In this document: positions 25,333 through 38,291 of the stretch, in pieces
How positions within the stretch are numbered: position 1 is the first letter of the stretch
Layout: the number at the start of each line of letters is the position of its first letter
Source of the DNA: Agroathelia rolfsii
Taxonomy: Eukaryota > Basidiomycota > Agaricomycetes > Amylocorticiales > Amylocorticiaceae
Direction of reading: 5' to 3'
DNA: 64,000 bases
NCBI GenBank assembly: GCA_018343915.1
Contig: JABRWF010000007.1
Span: forward strand, 3,906,001-3,970,000
Made by a program: the position numbers and the translations under genes
The notes under the pieces: generated by a model
The model's database searches: none
What the model was told of the DNA's origin: nothing
Seen by the model: the letters and a program-made list of their open reading frames with translations, nothing else

Positions 25333-26673
25333 ATGGTTAAGATTGCCATCTCTGCTGCCCTCCTCGTCGCAGCATCTCTTGTTGCGGCTTCTCCAGTTCA
25401 GAGGGAGAACGTCGTTTCACTTCCCTTGCACAAGAAGGCTGCTGCCACCAGCCCCTCTTCCAAGACACTTCTTGCTGTCGATGCTGCTCGTATTGCCAAG
25501 TTCAAGGGTAGTGCGACCTCGACCACGGGCGACGCCACTGCTACTAATTTGGTCGATACATATGTCGTCGCCGTCGAGGTAGGCTCCCAGACCTTCTCTA
25601 ACTTGATCGTCGATACCGGCTCCTCCAATACCTGGGTGGGCGCCGACACCAAGTTCTCCGCTGGTTCGACTGGAAAGTCAACAGGCAAGAGCGTCTCTGT
25701 CTCTTATGGCTCTGGCTACTTTAGTGGAACGGAATACACTGACACAGTAAGCATATTGAACATTTGACCCATCCATCTATTGACCGCTGGCTTCCTTCTT
25801 TTCGCTCATGTCTAGGTTACTCTCGGTGGCCTTACGGTCTCTGACCAGTCGATTGCTGTTGCCTCGGAAAGCGACGGCTTTAATGGTTTCGATGGTATTA
25901 TCGGTTTCGGCCCTACCGACCTGACCGAAGATACGGTTTCTGGCTCAAATACCGTGCCCACTTTCCTGGATAACCTCTACAGCCAGGGCACTATCTCCAC
26001 CGAAGTTCTCGGTGTATACTTTGCAGATGAGTCCGGTAGCGACGACGACGACGCTAATGGCGTCCTGACCCTCGGCGGCACCGACTCTTCTCTTTACTCT
26101 GGCTCTATCACCTACACTAGCCGTGTCGGTGACTACTGGGGTGTCAAGGTTTCGGAAGTCGCCTACGCGGGCACGAATATTGGCTCAATTTCTCAGGCCA
26201 TTGTCGACACAGGAACTACTCTGGTAAGCGTGCTTATTCAGAGGTAGATATAGGACGCGGGCCCTAACAATTTGAACAGATCTACCTCCCTACGTCTGTC
26301 TACGACAAGTTTTTGTCTGACTCCGGAGGAAAGTATGATGATTCTACTGGTCTCGTCAAATACACCAGCGAGCCCACCGGTAATCTCGTACTCACTATTG
26401 GCGGCACAGCATTCACTTTGACCCCCGCCGACTATCTCGTTCCCAAGGATCAGTATGACAACTTTGGCTTGAGTGGCTCTGACTACTACACGTACGTCAG
26501 CAATGGTGGTGACGAGGTTCCAGACGCCATTCTTGGCTTGTTCTTCCTCACCAACTTCTACTCTGTTTTTGATACGTACGTTCCATCCTTGACAAGCTTT
26601 TGAATGATCATCAACACTAACACCGTATTGATCCAGGACTAATGACCGTGTCGGCCTTGCTGTCGCTGCTTAG
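25333..26673 (+). CDS. Aspartic protease (family A1, polyporopepsin-like), copy 1
   Basis: Secreted pepsin-fold endopeptidase of about 400 residues. Signal peptide MVKIAISAALLVAASLVAAS, a propeptide to about residue 75 (ARIAKFKGSATSTTG), then the mature enzyme. First catalytic motif IVDTGSSNTWVGAD, flap region VSYGSGYFSGTEYTDT, second catalytic motif AIVDTGTTL. C-terminal lobe AILGLFFLTNFYSVFDT and last exon TNDRVGLAVAA with TAG 26671-26673. Three introns in the same places as copies 2 and 3. Middle segment YFADESGSDDDDANGV is closer to copy 3 than to copy 2. Likely extracellular; substrate unknown. Confidence 0.93.
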
Positions 26674-27119
26674 AAGCCTCGCAAAGAACACATGGGATAG
26701 ATGGACTCTGAAAGATTATCAACTTTGTATATCATCCACTGTGATATCAAGATCATTGTACTTTTCAGTTATTGGTACATTTATAAAACACTTGGTATTT
26801 TATATTTCAAGGCATTGAGGTTGGCACGCAATGAGGTCTATTCGGAAATGTCCACTCTAACTCTCAGTGGGACTGAAGCCACTAACAGGTAAATTTTAAA
26901 CCTTCCAACTTATGCTTGCATAAAATAGGGGGATGGATATTGTACTGGGTCACGGTAGTGCAGAAAAGTTTCAAGTTGTTAAAATGCTGAAAGGGGGTCG
27001 ATCGCTGCCAACAGTAGACAACACGAGTGAATTTTCCGTTTGCCGTAGTACATGGTGGTACGCAGTCAAACGGATAGAGATACGAAAATTTACATCTGCC
27101 GGATAGAAAAAATCTAATC
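26674..27119. other. 3' flank of protease copy 1
   Basis: Non-coding; 3' UTR of copy 1 and AT-rich sequence up to the LINE tail. Nothing else seen. Confidence 0.4.
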
Positions 27120-27816
27120 ACGTGATTTTTATTTTATTTTATTTTACGTTTATATACCGCATCATGTACTAAAAACAAACTACGGTGTCGTAAAGGCTAT
27201 AGTGTAAGTTACGCAGTATAGAGAAGTATGGTGTGTAGTGGCATAAGGGTTATTATAATGGAAATACTGGAAAGGTTAGCAGACCAGTTAATTGTGTTGA
27301 GGTAATTGACGAAGGAGGGAGGAGAGGGGTAAATATATAGTTAAGGATTGGGGGGTGTTAACAAACGAATTTCCTACTTTGGTGGGAACATTGAGGGCAT
27401 TTTTATTGTAGGGTTGATCTAGCAAGTTTTGTAAAGGCATTTGAGCCCGATACAAACTTCGCTAGTGCTGTAAGGCCTTTGTGTGTACTGAGGATAATTG
27501 GGGAGGAGAGGCCACTAGAGGCCTTGACAATGTAGTGTCGTTGACTATCATAGAGGGGGCAGTCAGCAATAATGTGGTCACGTGTTTGGAAAGTAGTGTT
27601 GTCGCATGGGCATAGGACTGACTCAGAGGGAATGAAGCGAGCATAGAAGTCACCTCTAAAGCCATGGCCTAGGATATTTTGGATTATTCGGGTGTGTACA
27701 TCCCGACGGCCACTAAAGTTGCGGTGGAAAGGGGTGAGTTTAGTGGAAGGTGGTGTGCGAAACGTGATAAAATTATCCGCTGCGTCGAGCGCACGGGGAT
27801 TGTAACTCCAACACAA
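27120..27816 (-). mobile_element. 5'-truncated LINE (non-LTR retrotransposon) 3' remnant
   Basis: On the minus strand an open frame (27816-27403) encodes the C-terminal end of a non-LTR retrotransposon polyprotein. It has RRDVHTRIIQNILGHGFRGD, FYARFIPSESVLCPCDN and TFQTRDHIIADCPLYDSQR, the Cys/His pattern seen after the RNase H-like region of fungal LINEs. A 3' UTR-like stretch follows, and the minus strand ends at about 27124-27146 in a run of TAAAA units, as expected for a LINE tail. RT and everything upstream are missing, the usual 5' truncation. I did not find convincing target duplications; the 5' border is approximate. Confidence 0.7.
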
Positions 27817-28922
27817 GTGTATTATTTCACTGACTGAGCAGCCCTATACTTTATTTAATATAGTAACTATGAGTACATGGTCGCCCCTCGACCTTGTACT
27901 AACTAAGAGGCCTACAGCCACGGTTTCCGAGCAACGTCCCGACTAGCACACACGCTCGTGGACCCCTCGCATGCCATTGGACCCCTCACGCGCAGGATTG
28001 CGTCATCGAGGCGGTAAATATCAAATTCAACTTGATGACTATGACTGTGACAGACTTGTCAGCGGCAGTACTTGGTACTTCATCTTGATTATGGCAATAC
28101 TGTCTGTAGCGACCACTTGCTTTGTATGCTTATCGCTCGGCTTTCTTTCTGCTTTACACAAAAATTCATACGCTTTTTAACGGTTCATGTGAAACGGTTG
28201 TCGGCAAGTTGACGGCCATCATCAACACATCCGAGTATTTAGCTGTTCTCTTCTTGCGCCCATTTACGTCCAATATGCCGAGCGTGCCGCGGACTAGGTA
28301 GGACAGTATTGTATCTCCTCGATTTTCCAGTCGGTCGTCCGAATTTTCTGCTCTGCAAGGGTATATACTAATATTTTGGTCCTCAATATTCCCAAACATC
28401 GTTTTTTCAGGCCTAAACTAACTTGTGAGTCGGTTTTGAGCCACATAATCTCGTGCGTCGTATCTTCACTACAAAAGATTCAAAACTCAAGGGTGAAGGA
28501 TGTTTCTCTAGCCATATGGTCAGTATGAAGCCGGTCCTTCTGCAATACGTTATCCGGGCAAGGAGAGCGCATCAGATAAGACTAGGGATAGAAGCTATGG
28601 ACTTCGTCGCAAGCAACTTTAGCGCACTACAAGCCAACCATTCATGCGCCTTCTATCTCTCTTTCTATCTATATCTGCGGCAGAAAACGGCAGGGGGTTG
28701 TTCCAAATGACTCTTACCCCAGCGACATAGTTACCGCATGCACCGATATGTTCATTTGCGTACTCGTGAGATTCTTATACTGCACATGCCTGCTTTGGTG
28801 TTTAAAAAAAGGCATGTTCTCAAATCTATATAAGACCTGGTCATCCTTAGTACAGGGTAGTCGCAGAACCCGTCGGCTCTGAGCAAGTCCAAACATCCTC
28901 CTCAGCCAATAGTTTCTCCACC
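27817..28922. other. Intergenic region upstream of protease copy 2
   Basis: No supportable gene. A TATA-like TCTATATAAG near 28825 lies about 95 bp before the copy 2 start. Confidence 0.45.
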
Positions 28923-30265
28923 ATGGTTAAGATCTCCATCTCCGCCGCTCTCCTCGTCGCAGCATCCCTTGTTGCCGCCACCCCCGTGAAGAGGGAGGGC
29001 GTCATCTCTGTCCCCATCCAGAAGAAGGCTGCTGCCACTAGCCCCTCTTCCCAGACGGTCCTGGCTGTCGATGCCGCTCGCCTTGCCAAGTTCAGGGGTA
29101 CTGCGACTTCATCCTCTAGCGATGCTACCGCTACCAACCTCGTAGACCAGTACGTTGTCGCCGTCGAGGTCGGCTCCCAGACCTTCTCCAACATGATCGT
29201 CGACACTGGCTCCTCCAACACCTGGGTGGGCGCTGACACCAAGTTCTCCGCTGGCTCTACCGGCAAGTCGACTGGAAAGAGCGTTGAAGTTAGCTACGGC
29301 TCTGGCTCCTTCAGTGGTACGGAATACACAGATACGGTAAGTGAAATTATAACACAATTAGAGTGTATTTTCTGATGATCCTTGGTATCCAAAGGTGACC
29401 CTTGGTGGTGCAACCGTCACTAGCCAATCCATTGGTGTTGCATCGAGCAGCAGCGGCTTCAGTGGCACGGATGGTATTATTGGCTTCGGTCCCACCGACT
29501 TGACTGAGGATACTGTATCTGGCGAGAGTACCGTGCCTACGTTCATGGACAAGCTTTACAGTCAAGGCACCATTTCCACCGAAGTCCTCGGCGTTTCCTT
29601 TGCAGACCTCTCTGGCAGCGAGGATAAATCTGGCAATGGCGTCCTGACCCTTGGCGGCACCGACTCCTCCAAGTACTCTGGCTCTATCACCTACACCGAC
29701 CGTGTCGGTGACTACTGGGGTGTTAAAGTTTCTGAAGTTGCTTATGGCGGCAGCGATCTCGGCTCGATCTCTCAGGCCATCGTCGACACTGGAACCACTC
29801 TGGTGAGCATGTGTTCCATAGCATGGTATAGGCATTCATTAACGCTTGAACCTGAATTAGATCTACCTTCCCACTTCGATCTACGACAAGTTCGTCGATG
29901 ATTCCGATGGTACCTACGATGATGAGACTGGCCTTGTCAGGTACAGCAGCAAGCCAACCAGCGATTTGGTGCTCACAATCGGTGGCACCAAGTTCACCTT
30001 GACGCCTGACGACTACCTCCTTCCCAACGACCAGTACGAGAACTGGGGCATCGTCAGTACCTCATCCCACTACTACACCTACGTTGGTGACGGTGGCGAT
30101 GAGGTTCCGGATGCCATCCTTGGCATGTTCTTCCTCACCAACTTTTACGCCGTCTTTGATACGTACGTCTATTCTCGCCCAGTTTCTTTCGTGATATGTG
30201 ACGCTGATAGCTTATCTTATGAAACCAGGACCAACGATCGCGTTGGGCTTGCTGCTGCAGCGTAG
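28923..30265 (+). CDS. Aspartic protease (A1), copy 2
   Basis: Exons 28923-29336, 29395-29802, 29861-30162 and 30229-30265. Signal peptide MVKISISAALLVAASLVAAT, propeptide, DTGSS and DTGTT catalytic motifs, flap SYGSGSFSGTEYTDT, end TNDRVGLAAAA. Almost the same gene as copy 3, including intron 2, which reads identically in both. It differs from copies 1 and 3 in the middle (SFADLSGSEDKSGNGV). Convergent with copy 3; the stop codons are about 840 bp apart. Likely secreted. Confidence 0.94.
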
Positions 30266-31101
30266 ACGGAAAGTACCCACTTAACCCATGGCTAGGAAAT
30301 ACCCTTTTTGTATAATTATCTGTCCAAGGCTCAATGAATACCACTGTTTTGGATCTACTGATCACAAGCAAGCCCGCTGAATCTCATGATGCTGATTGAG
30401 TAGACGCAACTTTTGTAATGTATTACGCTTGACAAATATCCCTTGCTCATTGGTATACCTGGACTATTTACCATTCTGGAGGCGATTATCTCGATATTGA
30501 ACACATGCACGGGACCTGCAAGCAATCTCGCTGACATTGCTGGCTCGGATATTATGTTTAAATCCAGCTAATTTTTGAAGCTGCTATTCACGAGTCACTC
30601 AGGTAAATGGAAATCACTTTCAGTTATAGAAGATATACAGCATGAAATAGCTAACTAAGTGTGTTACAGTAACTTGATATGGTTAACTGTCAGTACGACG
30701 AAGAACGTTGAATGTAGGTCAACATGGCCAAGGACACTGTACTCATCCATTTAATCATGTGAATCCATGTGAAAGGGATAGATGAGCATCTATCTCAAGT
30801 CCTCTGTTTATTAACCAAGTACTTTGAGCTTACCTTCTTAGTTTCATACTTCAAATCATTCTCGGAAATTTATTGTTGAACCAATACAAATTGGCCAATA
30901 ATACTATAACAAAGACGTTACTATTTGATCGGACCAAACTCCATCTCAATGGCTCTCGAACACTTATCGCAACTATTGGTAACACAGGTTGGAAATTTCA
31001 CGAATCCCAATGTATTTAATACAACAATCAGTGATGTACATTGACAGTTTGCTTTTGTGAAAATAGATATTTTGCTCCATCTAACAACTACATGTGGACG
31101 T
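30266..31101. other. Spacer of the inverted protease pair
   Basis: AT-rich non-coding DNA between two convergent genes. No gene or repeat arm seen inside; the inverted repeat comprises the genes themselves. Confidence 0.5.
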
Positions 31102-32436
31102 TTAGGCAGCAACAGCGAGGCCAACACGGGAATTAGTCCTGTAAGTGGAACTGAGATAAGCATCGATGCGCCTCGGAAAGTAAAGAGGGGACATACGTGT
31201 CAAAGACAGAGTAGAAGTTGGTGAGGAAGAACATGCCAAGGATGGCATCCGGAACCTCATCGCCACCGTCACCAACGTAGGTGTAGTAGTGGGATGAGGT
31301 ACTGACGATGCCCCAGTTCTCGTACTGGTCGTTGGGAAGGAGGTAGTCGTCAGGCGTCAAGGTGAACTTGGTGCCACCGATTGTGAGCACCAAATCGCTG
31401 GTTGGCTTGCTGCTGTACCTGACAAGGCCAGTCTCATCATCGTAGGTACCATCGGAATCATCGACGAACTTGTCGTAGATCGAAGTGGGAAGGTAGATCT
31501 AATTCAGGTTCAAGCGTTAATGAATGCCTATACCATGCTATGGAACACATGCTCACCAGAGTGGTTCCAGTGTCGACGATGGCCTGAGAGATCGAGCCAA
31601 GATCGCTGCCACCATAAGCAACTTCGGAGACCTCGACACCCCAGTAGTCACCGACACGGTCGGTGTAGGTGATAGAGCCAGAGTAGTAGGATGAATCAGT
31701 GCCACCAAGGGTCAGAACACCGTTAGCATCATCGGTATCACTGCCTGACTCATCGGCGAAGTGGATGCCGAGAACTTCGGTGGAAATGGTACCCTGGCTG
31801 TAGAGATTGTCCATGAACGTAGGCACGGTACTCTCGCCAGACACAGTATCCTCAGTCAAGTCGGTGGGGCCGAAGCCAATAATACCATCCGTGCCACTGA
31901 AGCCGCTGCTACTCGATGCAACACCAATGGATTGGCTAGTGACGGTTGCACCACCAAGGGTCACCTTTGAATTCCAAGGATCATCAGAGAATACACTCTA
32001 ATTGTGTTATAATTTCACTTACCGTATCTGTGTATTCCGTACCGCTGAAGGAGCCAGAGCCATAGCTAACTTCAACGCTCTTTCCAGTCGACTTGCCGGT
32101 AGAGCCAGCGGAGAATTCGGTGTCAGCGCCCACCCAGGTGTTGGAGGAGCCAGTGTCGACGATCATGTTGGAGAAGGTCTGGGAGCCGACCTCGACGGCG
32201 ACAACGTACTGATCGACGAGGTTGGTAGCAGTAGCATCGCTAGAAGACGAGGTTGCAGTGCTCTTGAACTTGGCAAGGCGAGCGGCATCGACAGCCAGGA
32301 TCGTTTTGGAAGAGGGGCTAGTGGCAGCAGCCTTCTTCTGGAGGGGGATGGAGATGACGCCCTCCCTCTTCACGGGGGTGGCGGCAACAAGGGATGCTGC
32401 GACGAGGAGAGCGGCGGAGATGGAGATCTTAACCAT
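31102..32436 (-). CDS. Aspartic protease (A1), copy 3, inverted relative to copy 2
   Basis: Start ATG at 32436 (MVKISISAALLVAASLVAAT; an in-frame ATG 9 nt upstream is possible), stop TAA 31104-31102 after TNSRVGLAVAA. Both catalytic motifs (DTGSS, DTGTT) and the flap are intact. Exon 3 and intron 2 match copy 2 without a visible difference, while the exon 2 segment HFADESGSDTDDANGV follows copy 1. Likely secreted. A TATA-like TGTATAAAGAG on the minus strand near 32540 lies about 100 bp upstream. Confidence 0.94.
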
Positions 32437-34172
32437 GGTGGGCAAACGGAGTGGGCTCGAGAGAGTAGAGAGTCTGCTTGCTCAAAGCCGATGAGGTCTG
32501 CGACGAGGATTGAACTACACTGGAGAGAGACTCTTTATACATTTTGGTGTTGGGCCAGCAGAGTCCCGGACAGACACTACGGACACATGCTAGTTACCAA
32601 GGTGTACCGAATCCTCGCATGACGGACTCGAAGTGCGACATTGCGCTTCCGAATTAGAAGTATTCCTCATGGAGCTGCAGCGCCTTTTTGGCGATGGAAT
32701 GTTGCGTACACGTCTCTTTGGACAGAGCAAAGTAGATCGAGACAATGTGGTATTTGGAGGTAAATCCATGTGGACTTAAACGAGATAAGAGTGTACCCTG
32801 CGTGCTGGCACGGCTACTACACGTCACGGTCATGCAAGAGGTATGCTATATTTGGTAACGCACCATTACAGCATTCCCACAACACCGATCATGCTGTGCT
32901 GCCAGCCGGCCCGGGCTCTCTTGTTCCGCCTACCATACCACAAACGACTGTTGAGACTACCATGGTCACAGCATGCATCAGGCGATGGACAGCTATGGGA
33001 AGTTGATACCAAAGGGCATCCGGAGCATGTGCAGTGCCAATGATGCACAGCACCCGGGCTTCAGGCTGCGGAGATGAATTGCCTTTGGCCGCCCAAGTTT
33101 GCGGCTCAAGTCTGGTCGTTACTAGTATGTTAGTGGAATCCCAGTCCTCAGCAAACTCGCTGCAATGTACTTGTAAATTGGTTATTGACATTCCGGGAAT
33201 TCGGACTCTCCGTTTGCGAGTCTGGACTGAACAGCCTGAATGGCTATTCAAGGAATATGATCTATCATCTACTGCATGTAGTATCGCGGCAAATGAAACA
33301 CTGCTATATATAACTTATCTCAGGCTGCTTTGCCCATACCACTGCTGTTATACGCGGATTACCGCATGGTCTCTAAGAAAGGCTCATTCATTCATCAAGA
33401 TACGAGCCGGATATCAATAGCTCTTCTGGTAAGGCATATAAATACAGTCACTGTACTATTAGTAGTAAATGCACAGTATAACTTCATAATCACCCTCAAA
33501 GGCGCGAAAATGGGGGATTGCTAGTAGATTCTGCTCCATGTAAGCGACTGGAGGACTGAAGCGGAATATTTTGCAACGACGCATATAATGATCGCAAACA
33601 CAGAGCTTTGATAGCGTGTAATCGAATGATATGTAAATGAACAAACACAAAAATGAACTCCTATTGGCAGACCTAGTGCTCTTCCATCGCCCCGTATCAA
33701 TGATATATTCTAATATTGATATTGTCGTTCATGCCGACTCCATTAGCAACATGAAGTAGCAATCCCAATAAGTCCTACTACATGGCTCGCATAGGGGCCT
33801 TACGATCGCATTACATGAAATGCCGTACTATTGATATTGATACTCCAAGGTAACTTATAGTGAGCAAGGAGACTGTATATCTTCTAGAATTGGCTGCCCA
33901 TACTAATTATCCAAGTTATTATGTGTGTGCCGAAAATAGTGTTGCATAATTGTGTTTCTACTGAATTAAATGCTTGAATAATAGTATTACAATAATTTCA
34001 ATAATCATTATCATAATGCGCCTGTGGCATCGCCCAAATTGGTTCTCTCGATATGGGCTCGTAGCATATTCTCCTCGCTGATGAACACGGCGGAGTTGTT
34101 GGCAGCACTAGGGGCGAACGAGGTAATAGGATGATCAGTGGTGTCCAGAGAGGTAGTCGCGCCGGAATTCCC
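32437..34172. other. Intergenic region
   Basis: About 1.7 kb. The first ~120 bp is the promoter of protease copy 3. The rest has only short frames without motifs, and the 33660-34000 part is AT-rich. Confidence 0.45.
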
Positions 34173-36675
34173 CTAAAGGGCATATGCGGGTGTTATGGAC
34201 CCTTTGTTTATGGGATGGTAGCGAGTTATTTTTGTTGAAGATCGTGAGTCGCTACAAGTAATTGGAATATCAGCCAATAGCACTGGTGCCAATGTGTGGC
34301 TTTGCTTCATGCAAAGCCCGGGGGCCTTGGCGCTAGTGTTGGCCATGTCTTCGCGATTAGACGTAGGCACTGCCGTCCGCATCGGTAAGGGTCTTTCACT
34401 ATGCGCATCCTGAGATATTTCAGCCTCGAGAACAGGATGCTTGGTATCTTTGGCTTTTGATACGATGAAAGATGGAATTCGCTCGATCTCAGACATAGGT
34501 TTCGATCGCGCTGATGGTTTGCGGGAGGAAATTTTGGTCCTGCTTGTATGAAAACCGGTCTTCATTGTATTCTCACCCAAGTTCGATCTCGCCACCCTTC
34601 GCAAGGACGATTTTCTGAGAGATTTGTGTACTTTCTTCGGTATCGAGGTGTTTCTATCGTTTGCTTCTACGTTTGATGCCGGTGCGTTGAGACTGCCTGT
34701 GTAGGTCGCAACGACATTAAGAGCATTATGGAGGCCGTCTCTTAAGGTGTCAATGATCCGTGGATGCCTATCATAACTTGAGTTGTACGAGGGGCTCGAC
34801 ATGTCTGCTGGTGATTTAGAGTCATTCTTCGAAACCTGCGAAACACTGGCGCTCGGCTGAGGACGATGAGCCTCAGATCAAATCCGTATATCCATAACAC
34901 GCACTCTAACCTGTTTGAGTCTTTGCGGCGAGGACCCCGAATGATGCCATGGAACATGTAGTCCTCCCTCATCTAAATTCATGCTCATAAACCTGGGCAT
35001 TGGAGTGCCCTGTTCGTGGGGTGTCCCAAGTGCCTGAAACGAGAGTATCGCGCTATCATTCATCCGCTCGACATTACTAGGTTCGGGTATAGCGCAGCCA
35101 TCAAGATCACTAGGTGTTGAAGCGAGTGTCAAATCCAGCTGAGTATGACGGCTGTTGACATAGGTGTTACGGAAGGTTGAATGTTCTTCTTCATTAGAAG
35201 AAACATCTCCTAGTACTCGATTGATTACTCTAAGTTCACCAAGCCTACCACCTGCTAGTGAGCTAGTAGATAACAAGGATTCAGAGGACTGCTTGAACTC
35301 GGGTTTGGAGAAGACGGGTAGAGACATTTGTGGCACAGTATAAGGTGTAACCGAGGTATCACAAGCAGATGGATACGTCCAGTCAACAACCGATTCAAGC
35401 TGTTCGGCGCGTCGAACAAATGGTTCAGGGGTGCGGCCATCAGAGCCTTTATGCAACGGAGAGAGCGAGAGGTTAGTAATCTTGAAAGATGTCTGAGCCC
35501 ATGCCGGAGATAACAAAGGGGCTTCACAAGCGAATGACGTAGCCTTGCGTATCAGGACTGCCGCTTTGGGTGGGATGGTGGGAGTGGCTTCGAGCACACA
35601 ATCCTGATTTCTAGGATCTGTAGCGGTGTGAGCATCTAGATACGTGCTGGCATGGTTCTCGTCGACGATACAATAGTTCTGATCATCAGATTGTTCGAGC
35701 AGTGATATAGGTGAATTGGATGAAGTTGCTTTGCTTTCTTCTATCAGGAAGATGGGGCCAGGCTCGAGGCTGGGTTCTTGGGAAGGGTTCCGCGGTAGCA
35801 CTAGCTGAGATTTGCTATAACGGTGGGAATTTTTACGTAGGCAAAAGAACATTGTGATTGCACCGAGCAGAAAGGACGCAAGGATGATAAGAGAGGCTAA
35901 GCCAACATAGAATGAAACAGGACGCGCAAATATGTAATCGCGAGAAGATGTCGAAGATACGGAGGGTTGTGCCGAAGGGGGGACTGAAGAAAGCATAGAG
36001 GAAGAAGAGGTGCTGTGCGAGGATGAAGTAGATGAGGATGCAATAATGGATTGGGAACTTGTAGGTCTTGTAGAAATTGTCTTGGAAAAAAATGGTACCG
36101 TTGCCCTGACAGTGTCAAGAGACGCATTCATGCTTAGGACAGATGAAGCAGGTGTCAGGATGTATCCAGTCTCCATACTTGCAATAGGATCTAGCAAATT
36201 TGAGAGCAAAAGAATAATCAGCATTCCAATATAACAGTGGTAAATGCATCTCGTAAGAATAGATAAGATGCTCACTTCTTCCGCTATCACCAATAATGCC
36301 GCCAATTTCAAACACCAGAAACTCGGGTTGAGCGACGAGATTACGACCAGGATCGTCGGGACTTGAGGCAAAAATCCCGCTCCCATCAGCCGTAGCTCGG
36401 TTCCAAAAGCCTAAGGTCGTTATTGGAGTTTGGTTCCTTGCCTCACCGAGCTGTCTATCTGTGTTACTCGGCAATAGCTCTCGGTTTGGTAGTAAGGTTG
36501 CACGAAGTAGAGGAGGTACAATCTCATTAGAATCATACTCCGAGTCATACAAGTGGAGCGGTAAGACGAGCGGTGATGGAAAGGCTGAAGGAGATAGGGG
36601 GCTGACTGCACTGAGCCTGCGAGTGTAACGACGGCGATGTCCAGCAGCAAAATGTCCTCTACGCTGCAAGTACAT
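34173..36675 (-). CDS. Single-pass membrane protein with Ser/Thr-rich ectodomain, unknown function
   Basis: Three exons. Exon 1 runs from ATG 36675 (MYLQRRGHFAAGHRRRYTRR) to about 36270, ending EIGGIIGDSGR. Exon 2 runs from about 36195 to 34910: PIASMETGYILTPASSVLSM, a Ser/Thr-rich stretch near 36060-35940, one membrane helix FYVGLASLIILASFLLGAI followed by basic RKNSHRYSK, then a long disordered tail. Exon 3 runs from about 34870 to 34173 with basic clusters (KKVHKSLRKSSLRRVARS) and ends NKGSITPAYAL. The order ectodomain, one helix, long cytosolic tail resembles fungal wall-stress or signalling membrane proteins, but I see no known domain. No signal peptide is obvious at the chosen start. 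Confidence 0.6.
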
Positions 36676-36972
36676 CTAAGTGATTGTATTGTATTTAATT
36701 ATGATGAGAGTATAAAGAGTTGGGGCGAAAGGAGAATACTAGTAATAGTTTATGATAAAATAGAAACAAAGGGCGTCCCGTTGGAACTGTGGCACCACGC
36801 TTAAGCTTGTGGCTGGCCTGGAAGGTGTGACGGGTGACGTAACGGCTACGGTCACACCACCCGATTCAACAGTACACGCCTATTCTGGACGATGTCAATG
36901 TTGTTGCTAATGTAATAACCACCTTGGCTGCTGATTCCACGCGAGAGTTTCTTATAAATCACCACGCTAGCT
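36676..36972. promoter_or_regulatory. Divergent promoter region, membrane protein / LCL3
   Basis: 297 bp between two divergent start codons; no clear core element recognised. Confidence 0.4.
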
Positions 36973-38142
36973 ATGGTACTAAGTCTTCCATGGAGATCTA
37001 AGCCTCAGGAGCAAAAGTTGCACGACTCAGCTGGTAGTGCTACTAATATGCAGACTCGGACTCTAACGACAAGTAACTCAACAACGTCAACGCCCTATTC
37101 ACTCTCTGAACCGCTTCTTGCTGCGACTATGTTTGCATGCGGAGCGACAGCTGTCCTATCAACCAGATATGTCTATACCCGCTTCTTGAAGCGCCTTCCT
37201 ACTTCAGACAACGTTACATCAACGGACATAAGCAAGAAGCGATGGCTCAAGGGAGTAGTCACTAGCGTTGGAGATGGTGATAATTTTCGTTTTTACCATA
37301 CGCCTGGTCCCGGATGGAGATCCCCACTCAAGTTCAGAACAATACCTACTGGATCAAAAGGTCTGTTTGAAACTTCAATGCCATCCGTATTTTCTGACTG
37401 TGGATTGACATCATTAAAGCCTTGAAGAATCAAACCATACACATCAGGCTAGCCGGTGTTGATGCCCCGGAGGTAAGCATCCTTAATTGTATTTTCTCCG
37501 AAAATCTTTCTATGACATACTCATGTTGTTACGTGAAGGCTGCACACTTTGGACGTCCGGCACAACCATATTCTGATGCTGCGCTTGCGTGGTTGAAGAA
37601 TCATATCGAAGGCCGCACCGTCTATTGCCTGCTGCTGCGTAGAGATCAGTATAACCGCATTGTAACTTTAGGGACTCACTGTTGTTTGAATATACTCTAA
37701 ACCACATAAACAGGTTTCTTCTGTTGTTGTTCCCACATTCTTAGGCTTCGGAAAAAGTTGGAAGAGCCGGGATGTCTCTTTGCGTTTAGTCAAAGCCGTC
37801 AGTCCAATTTACTTCTTATTCAAGGAGGAGAAAAGAAAATTGAAGCATTTCATCCTTCATTAGGGTTTTGCAGTTGTATATAAATCTGCTAATGCAGAGT
37901 ATGGCCAGTGGAGTAGGGATATCTATGAGCAACTTGAAGTGCAAGCCAGGTGATCTTTTATCTTAATTACTATATACTAAGGATTTAACTCTAAGGAAAC
38001 TTTTAGAGCAGCTAAACAAGGAATGTGGGCATCAAAATTAAAGCTAGAGGGCCCAGCGGAGTATAAGAGACGTTATGCTGGTGCTTTCTCAGATCCTATA
38101 AAAGCTCAAGAGAGAGTAAAAAAAGCTAGGCCCTGTATATAA
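36973..38142 (+). CDS. LCL3: LCL3-type endonuclease (SNase-like, membrane-anchored)
   Basis: Staphylococcal-nuclease-fold protein like yeast Lcl3, which is linked to mitochondria. Exon 1 has an N-terminal hydrophobic segment ([20 protein letters not shown]) and the start of the nuclease fold ([20 protein letters not shown]). Exon 2 gives [15 protein letters not shown] (active-site Arg and Asp). Exon 3 gives [20 protein letters not shown] and [13 protein letters not shown] (second Arg). Exon 4 gives [11 protein letters not shown]; exon 5 [19 protein letters not shown]; exon 6 [20 protein letters not shown] to ARPCI, TAA 38140-38142. The order matches the Lcl3 family, and all exons join in frame. 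It is the last cellular gene before the transposon-rich part. Confidence 0.88.
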
Positions 38143-38291
38143 ATTGTTAAAGTGTAATACATATTAGGTTAGTTTTAAAGCCTATTAGCTATAGACCTTT
38201 GTTTAAGGGCCTAGAAAGGGGTAGTTAAGGAATACTTGAACTTATAAGTAGCCCTAGTAAATATTATAGATTTATAGTATTAAGAGTACAT

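Noticed and set aside
27840..27960. Possible LTR end with AGTACATGGTCGCCCC-like sequence
   Set aside because: No second copy, TSD or internal region in the window to support it.
31761..32622. Plus-strand frames over protease copy 3
   Set aside because: Antisense shadows of an intact minus-strand gene; equivalent shadows exist over copies 1 and 2.
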